NCBI RefSeq assembly: GCF_000307855.1
Contig: NZ_AJLR01000048.1
Span: 1-64,000, forward strand
Origin: Schinkia azotoformans LMG 9581
GTDB taxonomy: Bacteria > Bacillota > Bacilli > Bacillales > Bacillaceae_J
Direction of reading: 5' to 3'
DNA length: 64,000 nt
Below, in pieces: positions 43,316 to 52,024 of the stretch. The position numbers and the translations under genes are program-made. The notes beneath the pieces were generated by a model. That model was given only the letters and a program-made list of their open reading frames with translations, was not told the origin of the DNA and did no database searches. Every line of letters starts with the position of its first letter. Positions within the stretch are counted from its first letter, which is position 1.

Positions 43316-44890
43316 TTATTTTGCTTGGTACTCAGACTGTAATTGACTTTTGAGATCTAGCTTTCTAATTTTTCCAGATGCGGTCATTGGAAAGCTATCA
43401 ACAAATACAATTCGGTCTGGAACCTTATAATCTGCCACTCTCTCACTAATAAAATCTTTCATTTCAGCCTCCGTGAGAACTACATTGGGCTTCGGTTTTA
43501 TACATGCACACGAGACCTCACCCAAAACTGAATCTGGCAATCCGACAATCGCCACTTCCATTACCCCTGGATGGGTATAGAAATATTCTTCTACCTCCCT
43601 TGGATAAATATTGTATCCACCGCGTATGATCATTTCCTTCTTGCGCCCAACGATGCGAATATAGCCTTTTTCATCTTGAGTGGCTAGATCACCGCTATAA
43701 TACCAACCATTTTCATCCATTGCCTCCGCTGTTTTTTCTGGATCCTTATAATAGCCTTTCATTAGGCCAAAGCTGCGACAAGCTAATTCACCAATTGTAT
43801 TTAGTTCGACCACATTTCTGTTCTCATCCACGATCTTAATTTCTACACCTGGCAATGGACGTCCAACTGTTTCAGCCCGTGTGATATTGTCGTCGTCAAA
43901 TCCTGTTGCTGTTAAGGTCGGTGATGTTTCGGTCATTCCATAACCTACCAGTACATTCATTCCCATTTCTTTTCGAATACGATGAATGATTTCTACTGGA
44001 CAAGGTGCCGCCGCCATTTCTCCAGTTCTTAATGATGAAAGATCGTACTTCTTAAAATTAGGGTGATTTAATTCAAGAATAAACATCGTTGGAACACCAG
44101 GATGGATGGTTACCTTTTCCTTTTCTATCAGGGCAAGCGCTTTTTCTGGCTTAAATACCTCCATTAACACCATTCGTGCTTCTGAAGCGACCGTTCTAAG
44201 AATAAACATAAGCCCCATAACATGAAAAACTGGTGTAGGCATTAAAAATACATCATCTGGTGTACATCTCATCCACTCCCCGCCAGCTACCGCTGTATGT
44301 ACTAAATTTTTATGGGTAAGCATGGCGCCCTTCGGTTTTCCTGTCGTTCCAGAAGTAAATAAGATTGCGGAAACATCTTCCTTGGAGTCAATTTCTACTT
44401 CTGTAAATGGAACTCCCTTTCCTAATTCAAGCAAATCTTCAAAACTTTGAACTGATTCGGCTTTGAAACGGACCCCAATTAAATGTTGGAGGGTGGGGAT
44501 GCTTTCTTTCAATTCAAGGTACTGTCCATAATGATTGATATCGTCAAACTCACGTGGGAAGAAAACCGCTTTTGCTCCCGATTTTTGAAGAATGTAGGCC
44601 ACTTCACCAATTTTAAAGCGCGTGTTAAACGGGACTAGAATAGCTCCAATCTTTCCTAGCGCAAATTTAATTACGATAAATTCATGCCAATTGGGCAGGC
44701 TAACCGCAACACGATCACCCTTTTTTACGCCTAAAGTAGTTAATCCGGCCGCTAATTCAGTTGACTCCTTATCAAGTTCGGAATATTTCATTCTTCTAAT
44801 CTCATCAACAATGACTTCACTGTCAGGGCATTTTTCAATGGCAGTCCGTAACAATTGTGAAACTGACATTTCATAGCGTAATTTAAACAA
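43316..44890 (-). CDS. Acyl-CoA synthetase (AMP-forming)
   Basis: 524-residue adenylate-forming ligase activating a carboxylic acid to its CoA thioester. AMP-binding P-loop ILFTSGTTGKPKGAMLTH, YGMTETSP motif, GWYYSGDLATQDEKGYIRIVGRKKEMI hinge and catalytic Lys in the C-terminal MTASGKIRK. Substrate may be a medium/long-chain or aromatic acid. TTG at 44890 is preferred, with GAGGGGG upstream; ATG candidates at 44965 or 44869 are possible. First gene of the operon. Confidence 0.88.
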   Translation of the reverse strand: MFKLRYEMSVSQLLRTAIEKCPDSEVIVDEIRRMKYSELDKESTELAAGLTTLGVKKGDRVAVSLPNWHEFIVIKFALGKIGAILVPFNTRFKIGEVAYILQKSGAKAVFFPREFDDINHYGQYLELKESIPTLQHLIGVRFKAESVQSFEDLLELGKGVPFTEVEIDSKEDVSAILFTSGTTGKPKGAMLTHKNLVHTAVAGGEWMRCTPDDVFLMPTPVFHVMGLMFILRTVASEARMVLMEVFKPEKALALIEKEKVTIHPGVPTMFILELNHPNFKKYDLSSLRTGEMAAAPCPVEIIHRIRKEMGMNVLVGYGMTETSPTLTATGFDDDNITRAETVGRPLPGVEIKIVDENRNVVELNTIGELACRSFGLMKGYYKDPEKTAEAMDENGWYYSGDLATQDEKGYIRIVGRKKEMIIRGGYNIYPREVEEYFYTHPGVMEVAIVGLPDSVLGEVSCACIKPKPNVVLTEAEMKDFISERVADYKVPDRIVFVDSFPMTASGKIRKLDLKSQLQSEYQAK

Positions 44891-45196
44891 GTTCTCTTTC
44901 CCCCTCAATCGAAAAAATTCACACATTGCAACCGCTTCCAAATGATATCCGTATGTATCTAGCAAAGTTGTAACTCTAGTACAAAGATAAACAGCGATTG
45001 ATAATTCAGATATTTTTCTATTTTCTGTAACTTGATTATAAATAATTACACTTTATAAAAACACCTACACGGTATATGAAAAGCACACCTCTTTTTCAGC
45101 AATTATACGGATTTATTATATTAATAGATTTAAAAAGTATAGAAATAAAAAAAAAGCACTCCCCTATGTTTGGGACTGCCTATATATATATTGATG
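44891..45196. other. Promoter gap of the CoA operon
   Basis: 306 nt, strongly AT-rich, holding the promoter of the acyl-CoA synthetase gene and, at 45147-45180, the terminator of the gene upstream. No clear cre or regulator palindrome was found. Confidence 0.5.
45147..45180 (-). terminator. Terminator after the hydratase paralogue
   Basis: GCA-G-TCCC / GGGGA-G-TGC stem around a 7-nt loop, followed on the minus strand by nine T. Confidence 0.7.
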
Positions 45197-45820
45197 TTAA
45201 TACTTTCCACCATGGATTGTTTTTTTAGCTAACTTTTCAGCCCATTCTTTTGTTGTTCGCATTAATTGTTCATATGGGACAACTGAATTTACCAGGTTAA
45301 TCTCCATTGCCTTTTGGGCATCAATCATCGTACCAAAGTAGAGAAGTTCCTTCGCTTTTGATTGTCCGACTATTTGTTGTAAACGTTGTGTACCTCCGCC
45401 ACTTGGCAGAATGGCCAAGTTGACTTCTGGAAATGCAAATTTAGCCCGATCAGAACAAATAAGGAGATCACATGATAGGGCTAATTCAAACACTCCCCCA
45501 ATGGCCAACCCATTAATAGCTCCCAAAACGGGCTTGGTCATTTTTTTTATAACACGATAAGCATAGTTAGATATTTGTGAGGGGTTAATGCTTCTATTTT
45601 CATTGAAATTAATTATCCTTCTTATTTTCTCTTTTGAATCAAATATCTTATCATTTTCAATCGAAATTACTGCAACATTAACGTCATCATCTCTATCTAT
45701 TTCCATCATCACAAAAGCAAGTTCTTTATATAATTCATTGTTTAATGGACTATAAGGAATAAGATCAATAGAAACATATGCCACATTATTCATAATTTCA
45801 TATTTTAATGAATCAACCAT
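45197..45820 (-). pseudogene. Decaying enoyl-CoA hydratase paralogue
   Basis: 207-residue relative of the hydratase at 41631-42410. The middle (ELLYFGTMIDAQKAMEINLV, then GGTQRLQQIVG) is close, but the first oxyanion-hole segment AGADL is gone (FDSKEKIRR there instead), and the last roughly 50 residues of the family are absent, ending KTIHGGKY. This suggests an inactive, degenerate duplicate. It retains a good RBS (GGAGGAAC) and own terminator, so it may still be expressed. Confidence 0.6.
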
Positions 45821-45919
45821 GTCTGTTCCTCCAAACAACAAAGTATATTTTCTACATTGTAAGACCGATTTTCATATTTTCATATGTATGCCGTGTACGA
45901 AACATCCCATTCAATTTCC

Positions 45920-48127
45920 TTAATTATTAGGAGCAACCCGTTGTAAGTCATAAAGTTTATAAGCCATCATTAAATTCAAACGCTCTTCTGAATCATTAAT
46001 ATCAACCTTCAATAAGGTTTGGATCTTTTCGATTCGATATTGTAATGTACTTCTGTGTATAAAAAGAGTATCTGCCGTTTCTTTTAAATTACCATTTTGA
46101 AAAAGATAAACTCGGAGCGTTTGAAACAAATCCACATTTTTTTGATCTGAATATTGTAATAAGGGCTTTAAATGTCGATTAATAAAATCTGAGGCAAAGT
46201 CGTTATTCTTTAAATGATAAAGTAAAGTATAGGCACCGAGCTTTTCAAATAATGCAAATCCGGTCCTGGGAATACGCTGATTAATTACATGGATAGCTTG
46301 TAGTCCCTGTAGATAACAATTGTAATATTCATGTATATCATTTGTTTTTCCGCCAACACCAATAAATAACTGACCTGATATTTTCTCCCTTTTCATTCTA
46401 TTGTTTAAATATTCATATAGAGTATCCCAATATTTCTCAGGATTTTTCCGCTCTTTTGCCGATTCAACAAATAAAATAAAATCATCACCTTTATTTGAAA
46501 AGATAAAATCCGGATCAAACAGCTGCAAACTTGCTCTTAATCGTTCCCAGATGGATGACTTCTTTGCTTGTTGTTCTAGTAAATTACCTTTTTTTATTTC
46601 ATCGTCATCAAGAATGATAGATAACACAGAAATTCTATATTCCTTCCGCAAATCCCAATTAAATAGATTTGCGTATTGCATAATACTTTTCGGATCTTCC
46701 ACCTTTTTTGCTAATAATTTATTAATAAAGCTATCCTTGACCTGTTCTTTTGTATCTAAAACGATCTTTTGCTTAACAAATTGAACAGAATAAACATTCA
46801 ATGCTAGTTCAATACTTATTCTGGCTATATCATCAAACTCATCAGATGGTATGTTGACAGCTAAATAGCCTAATAAATCTCCCGCGCCGTTCACTGGCCA
46901 AAAATGAAAATTTTCACTTCGGTCATTAGCAATCGGAATCATCATTTCATTTTTTCTATTATTCAATATTATTTTCTCAGCAAATTCACCAATTATCTGT
47001 AAGTCGCTTTCCTTTAGATTCATTAAGTTAAAGCTGAGCGGACGCAAAAACCGATCAAATAATATTACTGATTTTAATAACAGCTTGCTTAAAGCATCTG
47101 TAATTCCTTCAAACCCTTCTTGGTCCACTGTTTTTTTAATAAGCTCCTGGTGGTAGTCCAATAAGGAATGGAGCTGTTGTTTATGTTCTTTTTCATTCTT
47201 ATATAATCTTGCATTCTCGAGCATTGAAGCAACATGGGTGGACATTAATTCCAAGACTTCAAAATCATCACTTGTAAAAACACCTTTACGCTTGTCCTCT
47301 ACATGTAAAACACCGATTGTTTTCAAATTGATAACTAAAGGAACTGTAAGCTGTCCACCGCCTGGTGTTTCTAAACATGGAAAATGATGCTTTAAAATAT
47401 AATCATCTGCAATTGCAATGATTTCCGGTTGTTTGACGACACCATATGCAGGTGATTGCAAAACAAAACAATCTTCTTTCTCATCAAATAGATAAATGCA
47501 TGCTACTTTTGCTTTAGTGCCTTTGGCAGCACGTTCAACAATTCTCTCTACTAACTGTTCTATTGTGGAATCAATCAGGAGATTTTGGCTAAACCACTCG
47601 ATACCAATAATTTTTTCTTTTTGTTTTTCCTTCCCTTTAGCAAGTGAGATAGCGACGGCCACATCTTTACTAAACTCATTAAATATATCATCCATCTCAA
47701 CAAATAAAGGGACGGCTGTCGTAAAACCTATAACACAAAATCCCGAAATATGATTCGCTTCTTTTAAAGGGAGAGTGAACCAGGTTGTAATTCTTTCCAT
47801 CATCAATAACCTTGAAAATTGACAATCTGGAATGTTAGAATTTTCTATCGTCAAGCTTTTTATCAATAACTCATTTGAACAATCTGAAATTTTTAACGGA
47901 AATGAATTTGCGAATGACTCCGAACCACCACTTATCGCCTTAGGAAATAACTGATGTTCCTCTTTCAAAAAAATACCAACAAAATCACAATGAAGTTCTG
48001 ATCTAAATGAATTAATTAAATATTGTAAAGTCTCTTCCTCTGTGTCGAATTTCACCAGTTGTCTTGATGTAAGCCGAAGATGATTTTCAATTCTTTTTAC
48101 TAAAATATCTCGTTTAGAAAGCTTCAC
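45920..48127 (-). CDS. GAF-domain PucR/CdaR-type regulator
   Basis: 735-residue regulator. Two GAF-like sensor regions (about 20-170 and 190-330), a central helical/linker region, and a C-terminal PucR-type HTH (TLRVYLFQNGNLKETADTLFIHRSTLQYRIEKIQTLL). It probably senses a small aromatic or CoA-derived molecule and controls the adjacent catabolic genes. GTG at 48127 is preferred, with AAGGGAGAG 6 nt upstream (the TTG/ATG further up lacks this). Single-gene unit. Confidence 0.82.
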   Translation of the reverse strand: MKLSKRDILVKRIENHLRLTSRQLVKFDTEEETLQYLINSFRSELHCDFVGIFLKEEHQLFPKAISGGSESFANSFPLKISDCSNELLIKSLTIENSNIPDCQFSRLLMMERITTWFTLPLKEANHISGFCVIGFTTAVPLFVEMDDIFNEFSKDVAVAISLAKGKEKQKEKIIGIEWFSQNLLIDSTIEQLVERIVERAAKGTKAKVACIYLFDEKEDCFVLQSPAYGVVKQPEIIAIADDYILKHHFPCLETPGGGQLTVPLVINLKTIGVLHVEDKRKGVFTSDDFEVLELMSTHVASMLENARLYKNEKEHKQQLHSLLDYHQELIKKTVDQEGFEGITDALSKLLLKSVILFDRFLRPLSFNLMNLKESDLQIIGEFAEKIILNNRKNEMMIPIANDRSENFHFWPVNGAGDLLGYLAVNIPSDEFDDIARISIELALNVYSVQFVKQKIVLDTKEQVKDSFINKLLAKKVEDPKSIMQYANLFNWDLRKEYRISVLSIILDDDEIKKGNLLEQQAKKSSIWERLRASLQLFDPDFIFSNKGDDFILFVESAKERKNPEKYWDTLYEYLNNRMKREKISGQLFIGVGGKTNDIHEYYNCYLQGLQAIHVINQRIPRTGFALFEKLGAYTLLYHLKNNDFASDFINRHLKPLLQYSDQKNVDLFQTLRVYLFQNGNLKETADTLFIHRSTLQYRIEKIQTLLKVDINDSEERLNLMMAYKLYDLQRVAPNN

Positions 48128-48272
48128 TTTAATCTCTCCCTTCCATAACATATTTTAACAACTTTTTATAATATTTGAAATTTTACACCTTTTAATCTTT
48201 TACATTTTTTTATCTTTTTTTGGTGACGATATGATATGAAGTAATGAATTATAGTTTTAGGAGGTTTTATGA

Positions 48273-48434
48273 ATGACGAATCAAAAAAAGAAACGTGAAG
48301 TATTTGATAAAAAGAAAAGTGCTGCTCCATTAGATGTTTTGGCAGAGGAATTTGGCAATGAGTATGCTGAGGCAACCTTCAGCAAAGAAGTCGATGCTTC
48401 CGAGCATGCTGCACGAGAGCGTTACGATCAATAA
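48273..48434 (+). CDS. Small hydrophilic protein
   Basis: 53 residues (MTNQKKKREVFDKKKSAAPL, then DVLAEEFGNEYAEATFSKEVDASEH), charged, no hydrophobic helix. Composition resembles small spore or DNA-protecting proteins but no family is recognised. AGGAGG lies 8 nt before the ATG at 48273; a strong terminator follows. Confidence 0.6.
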   Translation: MTNQKKKREVFDKKKSAAPLDVLAEEFGNEYAEATFSKEVDASEHAARERYDQ

Positions 48435-48435
48435 A

Positions 48436-48466
48436 GAAAAGCCGCCTGGATAATGGGCGGCTTTTC
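48436..48466. terminator. Bidirectional terminator
   Basis: GAAAAGCCGCC (48436-48446) pairs with GGCGGCTTTTC (48456-48466) around a 9-nt loop, between convergent small genes. Confidence 0.85.
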
Positions 48467-48628
48467 TTAACTTAAAAATTGATTAATTGCGATTTGCTCA
48501 AGCATAGATTCAATATTCAATAATCTTCCGGCCTGTTCATCGGTAAAATTACCACTACTTTGAAGTTGTAAAAGTGACGTTCTTTCGCTTTCGAGCTGTG
48601 TTTGCCAAGCTAATAATTTATCATCCAT
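48467..48628 (-). CDS. Small helical protein
   Basis: 53 residues (MDDKLLAWQTQLESERTSLL, then QLQSSGNFTDEQAGRLLNIE), helical, acidic. Probably a short coiled-coil or helical hairpin protein; unknown family. GGAGTGG-type site before the ATG at 48628. The stop abuts the terminator at 48466. Confidence 0.6.
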   Translation of the reverse strand: MDDKLLAWQTQLESERTSLLQLQSSGNFTDEQAGRLLNIESMLEQIAINQFLS

Positions 48629-48695
48629 ATATCACCACTCCCCTTTAAAGACAATTTCTTTATAGCTTAGGCATTAAATTATTCATTCATACACG

Positions 48696-48866
48696 TTACG
48701 ATTCATGATGGAGTTTCTTTGACTTACTTCCAATTCTTGAACGATATTCCTTGCCTTTATTATTATTCCCGCTTTCCATCTCGACCCCATGCATTACATC
48801 ATTTGTTCCAAGCTCCGGGGAACTTTGATTTTTACTACCATGTTTACTATTTCGATTTGTCGTCAT
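48696..48866 (-). CDS. Small hydrophilic protein
   Basis: 56 residues (MTTNRNSKHGSKNQSSPELG, then TNDVMHGVEMESGNNNKGKE), very hydrophilic, Ser/Asn/Lys-rich, as in small spore proteins. No known family recognised. AAAGGAGTGG lies before the ATG at 48866. Confidence 0.5.
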   Translation of the reverse strand: MTTNRNSKHGSKNQSSPELGTNDVMHGVEMESGNNNKGKEYRSRIGSKSKKLHHES

Positions 48867-49025
48867 TTTTGACCCACTCCTTTTTCGTTATTCCTTCATA
48901 GTTTGAATTTCCTTATTACATTTCATTCACACAAACAAAAAAGGGATATTTTTTAGTACAAATAACATAATTCTGATTCCCTCATAGAATAAAGTAATGA
49001 CTTTTGTTTATTGGAGGAATTAAGG

Positions 49026-49388
49026 ATGTACTATTATCAAATAGATTACGACTATTTTTACCGCCAACAAAATACAGCTAATCATATTTACAATGCCTTT
49101 CGGCAGGAACATGCCCACCTAATACATGAACTTGAAACTGCTGGGATGGATCAAGAAATGATCACATACATCATTTGGACTGTTATTCAATTCACACTGT
49201 CCCATGCACATCAAGTCAGCGGAACTATAAACAATAAAACAAATAATATATACGAAAGCATGATCCAACAAATTCAATGGTTAACTTATCTTTTCAGAGC
49301 CTATCGTTTTTCGACGAATCAAATGAGACGTGTATTACGCACAATCATCCGTTTTACTTTACAAGGGGCTTCAACAACAATGCGATAA
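49026..49388 (+). CDS. Hypothetical protein
   Basis: 120 residues, rich in Tyr, Gln and Asn near the N-terminus (MYYYQIDYDYFYRQQN), then amphipathic helices (IIWTVIQFTLSHAHQ and WLTYLFRAYRFSTNQMRRVL). Not recognised. ATG at 49026 has GGAGGAAT 7 nt upstream and is preferred to a TTG at 49011. Confidence 0.6.
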   Translation: MYYYQIDYDYFYRQQNTANHIYNAFRQEHAHLIHELETAGMDQEMITYIIWTVIQFTLSHAHQVSGTINNKTNNIYESMIQQIQWLTYLFRAYRFSTNQMRRVLRTIIRFTLQGASTTMR

Positions 49389-49461
49389 ATCGATGAATGA
49401 AATCATTGCAAAATCAAATATTAATAATGTACGAAGATTATAACTAAGAGGTGCATTGTTA

Positions 49462-49623
49462 ATGCCATATCCACGGTATCAAAAGCAGCAAAAAAAGAGG
49501 CTGCATCCACGCAAAATACACAGTGAATTGGAGTTTTCTGAGGAATTAACAGAAACGAATTTAGATTTTGCAAATATGCAGCCAGTTCCACAACCAAAGG
49601 ATTATGATGAAATTGAGTATTAG
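49462..49623 (+). CDS. Small hydrophilic protein
   Basis: 53 residues, basic N-terminus (MPYPRYQKQQKKRLHPRK), acidic C-terminus (YDEIEY). Position near sspM and yppC resembles the ypp gene cluster of Bacillus subtilis, but no homologue is confidently named. AAGAGGTG lies upstream of the ATG at 49462. Confidence 0.5.
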   Translation: MPYPRYQKQQKKRLHPRKIHSELEFSEELTETNLDFANMQPVPQPKDYDEIEY

Positions 49624-49651
49624 AAAAGAGGCTGTCATGCAGCCTCTTTTC
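49623..49651. terminator. Bidirectional terminator
   Basis: GAAAAGAGGCTG (49623-49634) pairs with CAGCCTCTTTTC (49640-49651), 5-nt loop. Confidence 0.85.
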
Positions 49652-49658
49652 TCTTTTC

Positions 49659-49961
49659 CTATAGAGTAAAAATACTTGCTATTTTATTCATAAATGGTTG
49701 CTTTTTTAATTTATAACTTTCAACAACTTCTATTTTCGTTTCATCAATTTGCGCTAAGAGTTCCATTCTCATTTCGATTAATTCTAGGCGAGATTCCAGT
49801 TGTTCCAATTCATTTCGATGCTGCAAGACCTGCATCGAAACAACATCATCCGCTTTTAGAGATAGCTGCCTTTCGATATCATCTAATCTTGATAAAAGCT
49901 TATCAAACCGTTCCTCCCATGCTTTCTGGGCTGCATTATCAAATTGACCGTTAACACCCAT
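49659..49961 (-). CDS. Coiled-coil protein of unknown function
   Basis: 100 residues, strongly coiled coil: heptads run through WEERFDKLLSRLDDIERQL and NELEQLESRLELIEMRMELL. No signal peptide or transmembrane helix. Not recognised; it lies just before the ypp/recU region. Confidence 0.6.
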   Translation of the reverse strand: MGVNGQFDNAAQKAWEERFDKLLSRLDDIERQLSLKADDVVSMQVLQHRNELEQLESRLELIEMRMELLAQIDETKIEVVESYKLKKQPFMNKIASIFTL

Positions 49962-50173
49962 TTAAATCCCTCCCGATTTCCTTGTTTTTAGTTTAATTCT
50001 AGAAATTTTTCAAAGTCCCTTCACGGTTGACAAAACTAGTTTTTATTCGGCAAAAGAAGTGCAAATCCTTAAAAATAGTATAGATTCGACAACCACTATC
50101 AGTTTGTATATATTTTTCATCTAAATCAATAATAAAGAGGAGGCTTATCTACAAAAGGAGGAATAATCAAATC

Positions 50174-50281
50174 ATGGCTAAAGAACAAAAGCAAAAGAAA
50201 AATTCCGGCGCTATACATGAAGAAACAAAAACAGGCTATGGAAATAAAAAACTTGAGGGGCCAAACAGACCGGCTGAATAG
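50174..50281 (+). CDS. sspM: Small acid-soluble spore protein M
   Basis: 35 residues (MAKEQKQKKNSGAIHEETKT, then GYGNKKLEGPNRPAE). The C-terminal KKLEGPNRPAE closely matches the KKLGGPNRPST ending of SspM, and the site next to yppC-recU-ponA matches its Bacillus subtilis place. AAGGAGG precedes the ATG at a long spacing (about 12 nt). Expressed in the forespore in the known case. Confidence 0.75.
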   Translation: MAKEQKQKKNSGAIHEETKTGYGNKKLEGPNRPAE

Positions 50282-50320
50282 GAAAATCGGGGGCGAGCTA
50301 GACAATAGAAAAGTGCAATC

Positions 50321-50344
50321 AAACGCTTGGATCACCAAGCGTTT
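50321..50344. terminator. Terminator between sspM and yppC
   Basis: AAACGCTTGG (50321-50330) pairs with CCAAGCGTTT (50335-50344), 4-nt loop, then TTT on the plus strand. The minus arm encodes the last residues of YppC, so the hairpin overlaps its stop codon (50332-50334). Confidence 0.85.
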
Positions 50345-51273
50345 TTTGTAGTTAAAATAGAAATCGCATTATGTAGATGATTTTGTTTGTTTAAATACCA
50401 ATTTGTAATCTGATATTTTTTTGGGGTTCGAATCGGCTTAAACCATTTCTCTGTTCTTTTGATAGGTTTGTACCAATCTGAAAAATCACCACGATGATGT
50501 TGAATAATTGGAAAAGCCATTCTTAAAAACGGGGTGTCCCTTCTTTTTCCCATACCGATATACTGTTCATAATCCTGCCTCGAGCCCGTATGCTCTGTTC
50601 GCTCAGAAAACTGTTTGAAATCATGATAATAGTCCGGATGGAACAATAGCCATGCTAATTTTTTCCCTAATCGAATTCTTTCATCGACATCTGTAAAATC
50701 ATGAACAGAAAATCCATACAATTTTCCTGCTATCGTCGGAAACAAAACCGAACTATAATGTAGCCAATCCTGAACTAAAAATGGGAAAGAATGAAAGACC
50801 TTTCTTTTATAATATGGGTGGGAAATAACAGGCTTTTGAATAACATTTTGTTCATTAATAATTAGAGCAGCCATTAACCGCTTCCGGTCCTTCGTCTCCC
50901 AAAAAGTTCGCCATTCCTTTTGCATAAACTCTGAAACATGAAAGTATTTTAACAAATGAAAAAACGAGGTATTATATCGTTTTGATAATTCATGTAACAT
51001 TAATTGCGGAAATGCGTCTAAAAAAATGAGCCAATTTGCCCGTTCATAGGTATGAAACATTTGCTCTCGCAAGCTTTTGGGCAGTACCTGCGGGAGGTAG
51101 ATGCCCTTAAGATCAGTCATATTCCAACCGGCATTTCTTGAAACGATACTAGCTAAAAAGGACCATTCTATTTCAGGATTTCGAACATAATATCTATAAT
51201 AATACTGAGTCCGTGAGATGTTATCTACATTGCCCTTAGCGACAATCCGATTGATGTAGGAAATCAAATTCAA
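50332..51273 (-). CDS. yppC: YppC, DUF2515 family protein
   Basis: 313-residue protein of the DUF2515 family found in Bacillus next to recU. Mostly helical, with a conserved RYYVRNPEIEWSFLASIVSRNAGWNMTDLKG N-terminus. Role unknown. TTG at 51273 is chosen; AAGGAG lies 10 nt upstream and no upstream ATG has a site. Divergent to recU. Confidence 0.85.
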   Translation of the reverse strand: MNLISYINRIVAKGNVDNISRTQYYYRYYVRNPEIEWSFLASIVSRNAGWNMTDLKGIYLPQVLPKSLREQMFHTYERANWLIFLDAFPQLMLHELSKRYNTSFFHLLKYFHVSEFMQKEWRTFWETKDRKRLMAALIINEQNVIQKPVISHPYYKRKVFHSFPFLVQDWLHYSSVLFPTIAGKLYGFSVHDFTDVDERIRLGKKLAWLLFHPDYYHDFKQFSERTEHTGSRQDYEQYIGMGKRRDTPFLRMAFPIIQHHRGDFSDWYKPIKRTEKWFKPIRTPKKYQITNWYLNKQNHLHNAISILTTKNAW

Positions 51274-51393
51274 AATAATTATCTCCTTTATTGTATTAAC
51301 GTTTAGAGTACACAAATAACATGTGCGAAATTCAACAAAATATGCTATATTTAGTATTTTAGAGGAGCAATTTCCTGAGAGGGTCTGAAAAAG

Positions 51394-51999
51394 ATGACGA
51401 TTCGATATCCGAATGGACAAGCTTTTGTGCCACCACAAAAAAAGCTAACAACAGATATAAAAAAATTGACTTATAGTAATCGCGGTATGACTCTTGAAGA
51501 GGATATTAACGCAAGCAATCAGTATTACTTAGTCCAGGGTTTGGCTGTCATTCATAAAAAACCCACACCCGTACAAATTGTATCTGTTGATTATCCAAAA
51601 AGAAGTGCAGCCGTAATAAAAGAAGCATATTTCAAACAGCAATCGACTACAGATTATAATGGTGTTTACCGAGGAAAATATGTTGACTTCGAAGCAAAGG
51701 AAACACAAAATAAAACGTCATTTCCTTTGCATAATTTCCATGAACATCAGATTAATCACATGAAGGCTGTGTATAAGCAAAATGGGATTTGCTTTATTCT
51801 TTTACGGTTCTCCATTACTGATGAAGTGTTTTTTTTGGAAGCACAGCATCTTTTTTCTTATTGGGATGAACAATCAAAAGGAGGCAGAAAATCAATTCCT
51901 AAAAAATATATTGAAGAACGTGGGTACCCGATTTCAATCAGTCTCAATCCAAGAATTGATTATTTAAAAGTCATTGATTGCATCTATTTTAATCTATAG
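51394..51999 (+). CDS. recU: Holliday junction resolvase RecU
   Basis: 201-residue nuclease resolving Holliday junctions in recombination and chromosome segregation. Family features: [18 protein letters not shown], the acidic active-site region [15 protein letters not shown] with D, E and K residues, and the C-terminal YPKRS..., [15 protein letters not shown]. Slightly upstream of ponA (25-nt gap), as in Bacillus subtilis where they form an operon. Confidence 0.95.
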   Translation: MTIRYPNGQAFVPPQKKLTTDIKKLTYSNRGMTLEEDINASNQYYLVQGLAVIHKKPTPVQIVSVDYPKRSAAVIKEAYFKQQSTTDYNGVYRGKYVDFEAKETQNKTSFPLHNFHEHQINHMKAVYKQNGICFILLRFSITDEVFFLEAQHLFSYWDEQSKGGRKSIPKKYIEERGYPISISLNPRIDYLKVIDCIYFNL

Positions 52000-52024
52000 G
52001 AAGTTTGAAAGGCAGGTTATTACG

